Source: Cardinalis cardinalis
Lineage: Eukaryota > Chordata > Aves > Passeriformes > Cardinalidae
Reading direction: 5' to 3'
Assembly (NCBI GenBank): GCA_014549065.1
Contig: JACDOX010000118.1
Coordinates: 102,132 to 166,131, forward strand
Length of the DNA stretch: 64,000 nt
Each line of letters starts with the position of its first letter. Position 1 is the stretch's first letter. Shown piece by piece: positions 24,853-37,200 of the stretch. The notes beneath the pieces are model-generated. The model did no database searches. It worked only from the letters and a program-made list of their open reading frames with translations, and was not told the DNA's origin. A program made the translations under genes and the position numbers.

Positions 24853-27725
24853 TTTAGGAGTCCAGACTGCAGATTGCAGATTATGAGACTATTCTCTGTT
24901 CATAGTAAATGAATTATAATTATGGAAATCCTAAAAAAGCGCTTTGGAAGGACATTGGTTTTTCTTTTTACACACTATGGGTATACCTTTATTTCCCCAT
25001 TGCTGTGTTTAAAGAAAAAAACATACTTGCTATTATTTTATATTCCTTAATTTTCTTGAAGATGCAATGTGATCCATTCTTTTTAAACAAGAATGGTTCA
25101 CTGTTAACACACAATCTGTCCCATTTATTGCCCTAAATCATCCTAAATTAAATCAATTCATGTGATGAATTTGGCAGTGCTGTTTATACCAAGCCTTATT
25201 TTTTTTACATACAAGTGTAAATCAGGAACAATGTCCTCCAGATTTAAAGAGGAGTGGACAGTGTGTTCTTGATTTCAGAAATACATTTTACAGCAAGTGG
25301 GATGCAGAAGGAACACATTCAGGATTACTCTTCTTAGGAACCCTCTGCAACTGTCAATCTTTTTCTGACTGAAGAAAGAAATATAACTACTGAAAAGACT
25401 TTTAATTATGCTTCTCTAAGACTAAGCATTTGTTGAAATCACTTCACTCTTCTTCAAGAAATTTTTCAAGTGTCAGAAAGCAGAATCTATTTGATGAAGA
25501 CATAGCTTGCTTAAAAGAGGTAGCAATTAGGGGAGAATGAGAAAATATTTATATCATGTATCAGTTTCTCATATGTCTGGAAGGTTCTAGATCATGATCT
25601 GTCTTTGGTTCATTCCAGACTAACTTAAAAAAAAAAGTATAGTTGTTAAAAGGCACTTGAATTAATTCGTGTACATGTTAGATTTAGAAAAGCCCTCTCA
25701 GCTATGCTGAAACCTTCTGTAAGAACCACACCTCTTGTAGTTTTTGAGGGTGCAGAAGGAACTCTGAAGCTGAACCAGCCCTTCAACAAGCCATGAACAA
25801 GGCCAATTACTGAAAATGTGCAGTGATTTTCAGAAGCTGGGGAGGTTGATTATGGTTCAGATACACCCTGTTCAGGGCAGTGGTTTCTTTTGCTGTGCTG
25901 GGGACATATGACAGCTCTGGGTAAACTGATCCAGCCTGGGATCCTGAAAGAGGGAGCCCTTTCTTTTTCTCACCAGCCAGGTCATTAAATTCACAGCAGA
26001 GTGTCTGAACAGTGAATTTTAGTGGATTGTATCGAAAATAAACTAGATGAAAAATAACTTATTTTAAGTAGGCAAAACAGATCCTGTTCCTAGAAACCTG
26101 CAATTTTAGAAGACAAAATACTGAATAAATTTTTTTCTGTAGAGGAGCATCTTGAGACAAATATTAGAGAATAGTCTCTTTGGAGATACACTTTACTTTA
26201 GCTGCCATTCCTATCTACATTTAAAATGCATGGGCAATCTTAAGTCCTCTGGGACTATTGCAGAAGAAAGGTTATCTGCTACAAATTGCAGAATTGAGCA
26301 AAGAATACATATAAATCTGTATCTGAGTGAAAATAATTTAATACAGTAATATTTGTATGATAGCAGCATTAAAATAAAAAATATATAATAGAGTATTTCC
26401 ACTTAACTTTTTCATAGGCTCTTCTCTCTTAAAATATGGGTTTATTTGCTTTCTCCGAGTGTTACGTGCATTGTGTGAGTGTTACTCAACTTTAATACAT
26501 GTTCTCTTGCTGTTCCACTTGCTTGCATATCTAACATATGACTACAAAATATAGTCTCCTGTCTTCAGCAAGGTGAAATCCCAGTTAAAAAACCCCTAGA
26601 TAATTAGGGGGAGTATTATTNATCCTACTGCATCACAGTATTCACTGTTGAGATCACTGATCTTGCACAATAATTGAAGCAAATTAGAAAAAAAATTGCA
26701 GAAAAGCTTTTGCTAATAAAAATGGAATTCTAATTACATCTAGATGGACTAACTAAATTAATTAGTGAGTTTTTTAAAATGGTGTTCTATATTTTCTTTA
26801 AAAATATTATTTTAACTGACTAGGTATTAAATTTGTAAATGTCACAGATTGTTTATTTATTAGTGGAGTAAAAAAGACAGAATTTCAACCTCAGCTGTTG
26901 AGTTTCAACACTGAATTTACAGTGAGAGTTGCTGTTAAACCTGCCATGAAGGAGAAATTAATGCATTTCTGTAATGTTAATAAGCTGGTCTAGAAGAATA
27001 AAATCAGAACTTGCTAAGTCAGAAATAAAAATTTCTATTTTCTCCCTCATATTTCCTTCAGATTTCAAGCTTTCACATTTATGCAAAGGAGTGAATTTTT
27101 TGTGCATCTGCTCTTCTTCAAAAAATATTTAAACTGACAGAGACTATTATCAAAAATGCAGAGGTTCAGAACTTGGGTACAAGAGTTTTAAATGTTTTTG
27201 GTTCTCTCTTGTGAATAACAGATGAGGTCTTCAAAAATATTAACTTAAAAAAAAAAAAAGAATTAGCTAATTAGCCCTTCTGTGATTGTTATGACTAAAG
27301 GAGCCCTTAAAGTGAATTGATGTGAATTTCATTTTTTTAAGTAATATCCCAATTTGCTTTATCTTTACAGTACTATGATATGTCTGATAAGGGTAATTAT
27401 TTTTTTTTCACATGAAGGTTGTTGCAAAAAATCTCCTCCTTTTTCACTCTATATTACACTTGAATGTCTTAGCTCATCTAATTATACTAATTCTTGCTGC
27501 ACAGTCTTGGAAAGTTTGCTGTCTTTTGGCAGCTCCAAAGCACAGCAGGTGCTCTGGCCAGTATCTCTCATATCCAACCTCTCATCCCCTTTCTAATATA
27601 TAAAAATGATATTTTTAGATACTAACATTTCAGATATGGACATTCTAGATTAATAAGGTGAAGAGAAGTAAATTATTTTTGAAGCCAGTAGTTCTTTTTG
27701 TTTTGAAGAAGAGATACATGTGGAA
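24853..27725. other. Non-coding DNA
   Basis: Open frames do not exceed 80 codons and show no known domains. There is one ambiguous base at 26621. The segment 25700-25990 is slightly richer in GC but matches nothing I recognise. Confidence 0.5.
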
Positions 27726-27727
27726 GA

Positions 27728-27985
27728 CAAGAGGGAGGCTTATAAGAAAGATGCAGAAAGCCTTTTTTTCCCAAGGTGTGTGCGACAGGAAAAGTGACAA
27801 CCATCTTCTATTTCAAGAAATTAGATTTAGATTGAATTTTAGGAAGAAATTTTACTATGAGGGTGGTGAAACACTTGACTGAATTGCCCAGAGAAGTTGT
27901 AGAATGGTCAGTGGATTCTGATGCACTGGAAGGTGCCCATGGCATAGGGGTTGGAAACTGATGACCTCTTAACAGTCTCTACTAA
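27728..27985 (+). mobile_element. CR1 LINE 3' fragment, plus strand
   Basis: Characteristic CR1 3'-end blocks occur in order: GGGAGGCTTATAAGAAAGATG near 27733, TAGATTTAGATTGAATTTTAGG near 27822, GAGGGTGGTGAAACAC near 27859, TTGCCCAGAGAAG near 27883, and GGAAGGTGCCCATGGCA with GGGGTTGGAAACTGATGA near 27930-27964. A central piece of the usual consensus (the segment after GCCCAGAGAAG) is shortened. The copy is diverged and lacks a clear octamer tail. A 74-codon frame at 27658-27882 runs into it and is not a gene. Confidence 0.85.
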
Positions 27986-27989
27986 TCAA

Positions 27990-29690
27990 AGGCATTCTGT
28001 TGTTCTGTGCACTGAATAACAAGAAGTCAGTTAGGAGTTAAGCCACTTCTAGCCGTGGCTTAAAGATCTTCTATGAATGGAAAACTCAACTGTAAATATA
28101 TGTTTTCCTACATGTATTTATTTTACATCAATCTATCAAGAGCATCTGTATTCTTATTCTGATTTCAGGATTAAAACAAATTTAGGTTTCTGGGTTTTGA
28201 CTAGTAGTCTGATATTCTACAAGTCCTGTTAGCTGTGTTGCTTACATTACTGTTATACTTCAAAAATGGTTTCCTTCTTTCCTTTTCTGCACAGATTAGC
28301 AAATAGAATATTTTTCTAAGTAAATTTTTTTACTATCACATCTTCTTAGACAACACAATTTATAATACAAATTTTTATGAAATAGAGAGGATTTCAAACA
28401 AAACATCCTTTAAGCAAACTAAACCTGTAGTATAAGCCTTTTGTGTCTCGCTCCTTGTGCAAAATCCTGATAGCCAACATGTTTGGCTGTTGGGAAAGTG
28501 CAAGTGGAATTGTACAAAACTCACTTTCAAAAGGAAAAAATAAAGGTTGAAAGCTGTATCAGTGCAGAAATCCAACCAATGTCTATTCAGCAATATTTTA
28601 TATTTATTCTTTCTTTAAATTGGATTGGTGTCTGTTTTCTCTTTACCATCAGCGTTTAGTAATTTTAGGATTGGGAGGCCCCATGGTCGAAGTTGTTAAA
28701 TTGCAACATAACACAGATGAAGAGCTTATAAAATAAACTACAGCTATTTTACTAATTAAATTAGAGCTGGGGAAGTTGTTAAAGCACTGTCCTGTGACCA
28801 TCCACACTGTTTATTTGTTAGCCTGTTTCCCAGCATGGTTTTGATTCCTATCAGCTACCAATTTCTCGGACGGTGCCCAGACACTGTAAAGGGAAAACAG
28901 GAGACAGGAAAATTTGCTGCAGCCATTCCTTTTTGCAGGCAAAGAGAATTTAGGCTTTTGGATGTGTGTACCCTGTGTCCTTTTGCTGGGTCTGTCCTAG
29001 AAGGTAGTGGCTGTGAAACACTGTGAAATGGTATGTCAAAATACCAAAATTCAGGAAGGAAGCTAGTGACAAAGTCAGTTAAAACTGCTGTCTCTTTAGA
29101 CAGGACTCCTATCACTCCACCACCTTTGCCTTCTCTAATGTAATTCCTCTAGATTTGTTCTTGCTGAAGCGCACTAAGAAATGCTGCAGGGTTAGGGGAG
29201 CAATAGTGGTGAATATCATCACCCTCTGTTAACTTATTTAGTAGATTTTGTGGAACTTACATTGCCTTAGAAACATTTTGAGCTCTTGAAAGTTTTGAAG
29301 ACTGGGAAGATACTTTTGATTTACAGCCGTTTTCCTTCTTTATGTTGAGAAGTAAATAAAAAACAATGTATGAATTTATTTTTACCCATAACTCAATGAA
29401 ATGTACAATTTCACCCCACTGACATAATTTAAAGCATAATGCTCTGAATAACATTATTAATGTGGTCAGGCAAAATTCAGCATTTTACAATTTTTTTCTT
29501 TATTATTTCCAGTCATGAGTCTACACTAGCATTTGTCTTTATTATTTTTCTGATATATTGGATTAGCTTTGAACAGAAGTCTTTGAAAAGGAGAGATCTC
29601 TTGAGTGTTGAAAATATTGCATTAATCTGCTTACTCCAAGAACTATAATTTCATGGCCTTGAGAATATAAAACTGCAGTGTAAGGAAAGT
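27990..29690. other. Non-coding DNA
   Basis: No gene or recognised repeat. Overlapping frames of 63-86 codons on both strands around 28835-29115 have no recognisable domain and are regarded as chance. Confidence 0.5.
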
Positions 29691-29694
29691 TTGG

Positions 29695-29707
29695 TAATAA
29701 TAATAAT

Positions 29708-29742
<35 letters not shown>
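29695..29742 (+). repeat. Compound (TAA)n-(CAA)n microsatellite
   Basis: Five TAA units (29695-29709) pass directly into eleven CAA units (29710-29742). The switch by a single T-to-C change, then spread, suggests a point mutation in a TAA array followed by expansion of the variant unit. Confidence 0.95.
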
Positions 29743-32700
29743 GCACAACAGTAAAGTCAGAGACTGCTAGGATTGCCAGCATTTTAGCATTCTACTGCAG
29801 AGGTGTAGAGAACTTTGAAGCAGAATTTATGTAAGAAAAATCTTATAAAATTTGCTCAGACTAAAAAAGAAACTTTTAGATGGTGTTAAATAAGACAGCA
29901 AAACCAAATTTTTAGCTCAATTTTCATTACACCATATTTAAAAAATGTATATTTCAGTGGATTTGCACTGAGAGGAAGTCATGACTCTGTGTTTAGACTC
30001 AGACAACCTGCCTTAATTTACTGTCTTGTCTGGCAATTTGTGTTCTGGTTATTTTGAATCATTTACTTGAAAACACATAGATGAGAAATTAATTCCTTGA
30101 GCACTGTTTCCTAACATCACCACAGAAATTAAAGCTGCTGACAAAGCTAACTTTTCTCACTAGATATAAAACAAAACCAAGATTTGGTGCAAGCACTTCT
30201 GGGTGTCATCTACAGTGACTAATGCATATTCATTTTTCCAGATAACTTTCTACATCCATTTTCTGAAATTCTGTCTAAACCTACCTTATGCAATTTTAAG
30301 CAATTTTATGGTCTGTTGCTGGAGTGTATTAGCAGCTGTCTGGCATATTCTATTTGTGACTGCTTTTCTTGGAGTCTGCCTCTGTGCCTGCAGAGATGTT
30401 TACTGGCAGTGATCCTATCATCAACAACATTCCATTAAAACTGATTTTCAATGTGCAGTGGTTTTTCTATTTCTTTTGTTCACCATTTCCAGAAAGAAGG
30501 TTCTCTAATGTTGCAACTATAAAAAAGATTTATGTTTCCAAAAGATTTCTATCAAGAGACAAACTAAATTTTTATTTTAGATGAGCCAAATTCAAACTTT
30601 CATGGTTTCAATATGCAACAAATTAGAAAATATTTTTGAGAAGTCCAGGAATTCAATTTCATCTAAACTTACAAAACTTGTTTTTTCATGGTCAGCTAGG
30701 TTTCATTTTCATTTTGGTAGCTGTTAAAATAAATATTTCTTTATGAATTTGATTCAAAATCGCAAGCCCATGTGAAGATGTATTTGAGCTAGCACATTGA
30801 ATTAGCAATTAAATAGCTTCATGGAGAACGTTAGATATAAATTTCAGTTTTATTTATTGGAAAACATCTACTGAATGCTGTGCAAAGCAATCTCCAGAGT
30901 AAGAATATTTGCTTCACCGTCACGATTTAGCAAAACAATTCAGATGATGATAATTTTGCTCCTGGTACACTACAATTCTGCTATTTCTCTTTTATTGCAT
31001 TTCACCATTGAACAATTTCAAATGGTAGGAATTAAAAAAATCCCTACAAAACTGGCTTTTTTCATGGATTCCTTCTTTTCAGTATTCAATCAGCATAAAG
31101 AAGAATGTAGTATTTAAAATGTGCTCTTCTTTTTAATAATATTTCATATCCTTAGCAACACGTTTTTCAGGTAGTGTTCACTCTTAATACCATCACAGCT
31201 TTTCATAATAGGTATCTGGGAAGAAACTTTTAGTCAAGGTGATGTCACTCTCTAGATCTCAGGAGCTGCATTTACACCTAATTAAATGGAATTAATTAAA
31301 CCAGATCCTTGCAGGAACTTCCACAATTGTTAGCCACAAATAGCTGAATAGATAACAAAACTGACTGTATGAAATAATTGCACCTTCCCCTTTTAAAGTC
31401 AGACTGATCTGAGATAATTCCTGGCTCTTCCCAAGATAGAGCTCATAAAATCAACTAAAGTATGTTCAATATTCTGCTGGAATTTGCATAATTGCTTTGG
31501 ATTCATCTCAGAGAATAGCTTGGAAAAGTGATTCAGCCCTGTCATCCACAGGCAGGTATCACAGGCATATTGATCCTTCCCTTAAGTGGTGGGAAAAGGG
31601 CAAGAGAAGTGTGGGTACAACCACTCTCCATCTGATTTTAATGTTCACATCAAAGACTGCCTTGTCTTGGGGATCAGGAGGAAATCATATACAATGCTTC
31701 AGGTGCTAGATACTTTCTAAGCTTAGTCTTAGTCATGTGTTCAAAGTTTGGTTAAAATGGAGGGGGAAAGAAGGAGGAACCCAATGCCCTTGACAAAGGC
31801 AGTCTTGCTTCCCTTTAGTTGTCTCTAGACTGTTTTGCAGGTGGTCTTCTAGGCAGTACTGGCCTACTGTAGCCCTTGCTCCTGACTGCTGGATATTAAT
31901 CTTTGGATTGGTACAGCCTTTCTTGTCATTAGCTTCCCCTGTCTCTTTATTCCAAATTTCACTATGGAATAAAAGCAATGGTGACAGGTGTCGTCAGGAG
32001 AGAAGTTCCTTCCTACATTCTCCTACTTAATTTTAATCCCTCCTTTGCAAAAGCAGATTGTTGTTCCATTGCTTGTGCTCATCAGGATGAAAAAAGAGCA
32101 CTGGGAGTTGTAGGGAGACACTATCTACAGGAGACTTCAAGCCTGCAGCATGAAAGGTTTGGGCTTCATTTGCATTTTCTGAAGGTCTGTACCTCTCCTG
32201 ACTTCAAAAGCATCAAAATGAAGGGTATTTTACAGAATTATGTATTAGAGTACCCCAGGTCCTCCACCTGCAGTGTACTACTGAACTTGGAATGGAGCTC
32301 CTTTAAAAACCTACGCCCTATTGTATTTACCAGGCCTGCTTTTGACATATGAATTTTAGTTTTGCCAGGGAAGTAAAGAAACTTATAATAGGTGGAGTCT
32401 ACTTTCTTTTTTTTTTTAATAATTTTTCAAGAAATTCAGAAAAATCAGGTAGAGTTGGTAATGTTTCTATTTTTATTGCCAGGCATCTATCCTTGAAGTC
32501 TGTCTCACTAACAAAAAGCCAAATCCAAACAAGAACCTTTACTTGTGATTCACTAGTAAGTTTCAGATATAATTATGTAAACTAATCTTTCTAAATGACA
32601 CTTCATTAAATTAAACTGTTTAGGAGTGAAATTTAATTAAATCCTACTGCTTGCAGAATTGAATAATTGTTACTTAAGAGATATTTGATTTCAGGATTTA

Positions 32701-34185
32701 TGTGCATCTTCTTACTTGGCAATGGATCATATTCTGATCTTTACTTTAGCTTCAGTTATTTTTATTTAGTTAGCAAATTAAACCACTGATAAAAATAGTC
32801 AAATGCTAACTATATAGTGTGTATATATCTGTTTTCCAACCCTGATGACTCTATATGTAGTTAGGAGATTTTGAATTTCATCAGAAGTCTGACAAACAGA
32901 ATTACAAGGGAAACATGGATAATAGAAAGGGATGACATGACTAACTAGACAACTGGAGCACATCTAAGAATTTATTTCCTATTGTAGTGTTGTGACACAT
33001 CTGGGAAATAAATGTGTTGCAGAATATTTAATTCATCTCTTCCCATTAAAACATGGACCTAGACAGCAGGGCAGCACATTTTACACCTGCAGTAATTGCT
33101 TCATTGTGAAGTGCCAAAGGAGTGGAAATGAGAAAACTTTTTATGGAATGAAACAATCTAGCAGACTGATTCTCTGAGGAGGCATATTCTGTAAATTGAA
33201 ATGTTCACTGACAGCAGATTTATGCTTGAACTCAGCAGGTTTTTCAAAAGGCTTGTGTTGTATCAGTCTTGGGTGGATTGGAAATGGTCATCTTGGTTTT
33301 CTTTAGAGTTTGATAGGTTGGTCTGTAAATAAGAAAGGTAACTTGAGCAAACCTCTATTTGTGGAAATTACCTGGTGAGGTTTCTGCAAATTACTGATAC
33401 CTATCAATGTTGAGACAGTGGGAACTGAGATTCATAATATTTTTGGAGATTCACATCATAAGTAACATAGCCTCTAAAATGAATATATTTTTGACTATGT
33501 CAAATATATTTGTCTTTATAGACCGAGCATAGTACTGCACTTACCTAAAGTGAGTAAAAGCCCTGATCTTATTCTTGTTCCTGGAGAATTTCTTCAGCTA
33601 AGTGCTCATCAGTTGGGATGCTAGATATGTTTTGATGCATAAGTTTTATTTCTGGTTATCTTTATATGCCTGCATTATGTGATTGTCTCAACCAGCAGAA
33701 ACTAACAGTTTAACTTTAGTAATGTGAATGTAAATTTCAATGAAGGCAGTGATTAAAGTGGGTATTTGTAATATTGAGAAGTCTTTTTACTGACACTTCA
33801 AATGATCCTAAGTACTCTGACTTGTGATTTAGGCAGCATTGTATAAAGGGTACTTGTTCACTTCTGGAAGGTGAGAACAGTTCATGAGGTCTTACAGAAG
33901 CAGGCTTTTAATCAGATCACCTATTATTTGCACCTTGTTTCAAGCATTTCGTCTAACTGGTTTTAAGGCTCATTGCTCTGTCCTGGTGAGGATTTTTTCT
34001 GAGTGTCATAAGCATATCATTACACCAAATACAGTGCAAAGGAGAACTGACTCTTTTTTCTGTCCATTTGTCCAATGGAGTAAGTATCTAAAAAGCCCAA
34101 TACCAATAATTTGGAAATAGACTAGGTAGGAGAAAATGGGATCCAGGCTCCCTTTGTATGAACTCCCACACGAATACACACATGT
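29743..34185. other. Non-coding DNA
   Basis: The longest frame is 124 codons on the plus strand (31978-32352). It contains no motif I recognise and no supporting exon neighbours, so I do not call it a gene. No transposable element was recognised. Confidence 0.5.
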
Positions 34186-34188
34186 TTG

Positions 34189-34255
34189 TGTATATATATC
34201 TATATCTATATATCTATATCTATATATCTATATATCTATATATATAGATATATAA
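34189..34255. repeat. (TATATC)n-type AT-rich microsatellite
   Basis: Alternating TA and TATC units over about 67 bp. The right part (34229-34254) is a perfect 26-bp palindrome built on CTATATATATAG, so this DNA can extrude a cruciform or fold back when single-stranded. Confidence 0.95.
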
Positions 34256-37200
34256 AGAAGGGGTATGTTGCGCTTCAGGTAAGTCCAGTTCTACTGCATT
34301 GCTTCTATCAAGATGTTTAATTACAGAAGAAACCAGCAGAAGAAGTTGTTACAATGCATTTCAAAGGCTCCATTTGCCCATGACTTTGTTTTGTTGTCAA
34401 ATGCAATAACACTGTATTAAATCTTATTTAGCAGAGCTGCCACCAATTTGTAAAGCTCTTATTGCACAGGAGTAAGAGTGCAGATTCTTTTTCACTTCCA
34501 ACCATCAGTGCAGTCCATTAAGAATCCATGGGTTGAGTTATTATCTCAGCTTCCTTGTCAATTCAGATGTGTGGAACACATGAGACTGGTTCAGTTTTAC
34601 TAACAAGGTATGTAAGCCTAGGTTGACATAGTACTATTTGGATCAGACCCCAGGGGCCTCTTTCCTTCTCCAGCTGCAGGTAATTCTGCAATAGTCATGA
34701 TGGTCAGAAGAGTTGGTTTCATATATGAAAACCACACATTTTTCAATGCCCAAGAAAAATTGCAACTTTTAGTTGGAAAGACCAAAAATCATGACACAAA
34801 AGAAATCAGGGATGTTGTCAGAGGAAGAGATCCTTCTGCCAGTATTAAGCTGCATAGGGGAATACACCCCAATACTCCTTGGAAAGGGAACTGTACCTCA
34901 CAGGACAGAGAAAAAACAAAACTCCAGTATTGTTGTGTTCATCTGGCCTGTGGGGAAACTCTTTCCCTCAAACCTAGCATATATAAGCAGGATACAGCAG
35001 CTGAGCATCCAAGATGCTTTTATTTCATAGCCTATTACTTATTTTAGTGTTAATTACTGACATTTGTAAATTTTACATCAACTTAAAAAGCTTGAGAAGT
35101 AATTTGGATTATGTTGAAGGATAGTCCTTCTCTGAACTCATTTTGGAAATCAATACTTTATTTGAGATAATGAATAGTTACTCTCTAGACTCTGCTGGCA
35201 TTTTTTTTACTCATTCAACAATTTCTTCGTTAATAATTTTAAGACCTCCGCTAAAACAAATTAGGTCTTTCTCTACATCTACACTTCAGCAGTTACACAA
35301 AAGAAAGATTTCATAATCTTCTCAGTGTTTGATTAAAAAGTAGCTTAAACTATTCATGTTGGCATCCCACTGTATCCTAAGAATGTAGATTTTTAGGATG
35401 CTTTCATGAATCTTTATGGATGTTTTTCAAGTAGTCCTCCTAGAGCAAAAAATATTAAAAAAATTGCTAGGAAATAATTTTTGATTGGTTTTAGTTTTCA
35501 TTTTTTACTTCTTAAGAAATTAATCTTTGGGGTTTTGAAACAAACACAAAGGCTCTTTCCTGTGGTTTGAGACACCCTGAGTTTTCTTGATCCTGCATTA
35601 GTGTAGCTGAATGTTTCAAATCTTACTATCTTCATTTTCCAAACATTTCCATCTAACAGAAGGAAGTTCTGAGGGATGGTGCATATCAGCATGGTACCGA
35701 GCAGTGCCATGGAAAGGTTACTGAGCTAGCTTGGGTACTGGAAATACATTTGCATTAACAAAGCTTCTCACTTGAGCCAACAGCTCAACATAAAAGTAGT
35801 CTGTAAACAGTGTGGGCTTTATCAGCCCTACTGTTTGCCTCAGAGCCTGTGTATTTCCTCAGGTCTCATGTTGGGTCTTTAGACAGCTGCAGGCAAATGA
35901 AGCTGCTCAGTCATTCCATTCTGAGTCATTGTCTCCTATTTGGCACCTAGCCTGAAACCTCTCTAAAAAATATTGCCCAGGTGCTACTGTTGTTGTTTTG
36001 TTCATCCTTGAGACAGAGCTTGCAGATGTTTTCAAATGAAACAGAGCAGCAAAAAAGATGTCTCACCCAGCATTTGTGAGGCTTAGTTATTCCAGTTAAG
36101 ATTTGGGGCATGACCTTTCTAGTGGTTTGTAAAATGTATTTGTATGATGCTGTGAAATTTGAAAGTTGCATCTCACAGTAAGTAATGAGGTCATCCAGCT
36201 ATGAGCAGGTCTGAGTCCACTGTCTTCCATATGGCACTAGTGTTTCTAAGTGCAAATAACTGCTGCTGACATGCGAAAATGTGCAGCTCATAAATTCATG
36301 ACTCTTTCAGGTGGTGATGACAGATAAGGCTGATAGTATGTGCTCCAGTGTGACTGAAATTGAGGTAAAAGTAACTAGCTAAATACAACTCCTGTACATT
36401 TATTTAAAAGTTTTGGTAATCTATTTCTTACTGTTAAAAAAAATCTGCACTGTCTTTTAATTGTATTCTATTAGAAAAATACATTTTTTATAAGCTATAA
36501 ATGAGCTGAACTTTAAAGCCAGGATGACATTTTGTATCCATGTATCTATACATTTATGGATGTGTATATATTTATAAACATAAACACTATAGATAAAAGA
36601 TCGCTTCTGCAAGAACAGTATAAAGTACATTCAAATGGTTGACTCTTTATACAGGGTTTGCTTAAGATGTTGACATTCCAATCCCAAATCTTGTTTTGTA
36701 TCTCACTGTAGTCAGGAAATTTCTGTATCAAAGAAATTAAAAATACTGATTGTGGTGTAATGGCTAAGAATACCAGCCTGGGTCTGATTCTTAGAGATTC
36801 TGAAAATGACTGCAGCCCTGAAAGGATGATATTTTCTGTGGCAGAGGCCAGTGAGAGTCTCCAGGATTTCATTCTGCTGCTTGTTTTATATCTGAAGGCT
36901 GATATCTGAGCTTTGTGCTTAACCACTTCCACTCTGAGGTGATTTTTCACTGGAAACTTGCAGACCAGTTGGGATCACTGAAGTTGTTTGCCACTGTAGG
37001 GCAGTTGTGTGCATGGAGGTTGATGATCTTTGCCTCTGCAAGCAAACAGCAGTAATGTCATGTCAGTGCTTCCAAAATCTGCCCCTTTTCAGAAGATGAT
37101 AAAACTGTGTGACTTCTCACCATATTCAAACAGAGGTGTGTATGCTTCTAGCTGGGGGATTGTGCTGGAGTTCAGGATGTAGTTGTTGGCTGTTTCCAAG

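Noticed and set aside
27658..27882. 74-codon plus-strand frame
   Set aside because: It runs into the decayed CR1 fragment and matches no protein.
29563..29748. Minus-strand frame with a poly-leucine run
   Set aside because: The leucines are the translation of the CAA/TAA microsatellite on the other strand.
31978..32352. 124-codon plus-strand frame
   Set aside because: No recognisable motif, no neighbouring exon-like frames and no retrotransposition marks were seen. Its length is within what chance yields in 64 kb read in six frames.
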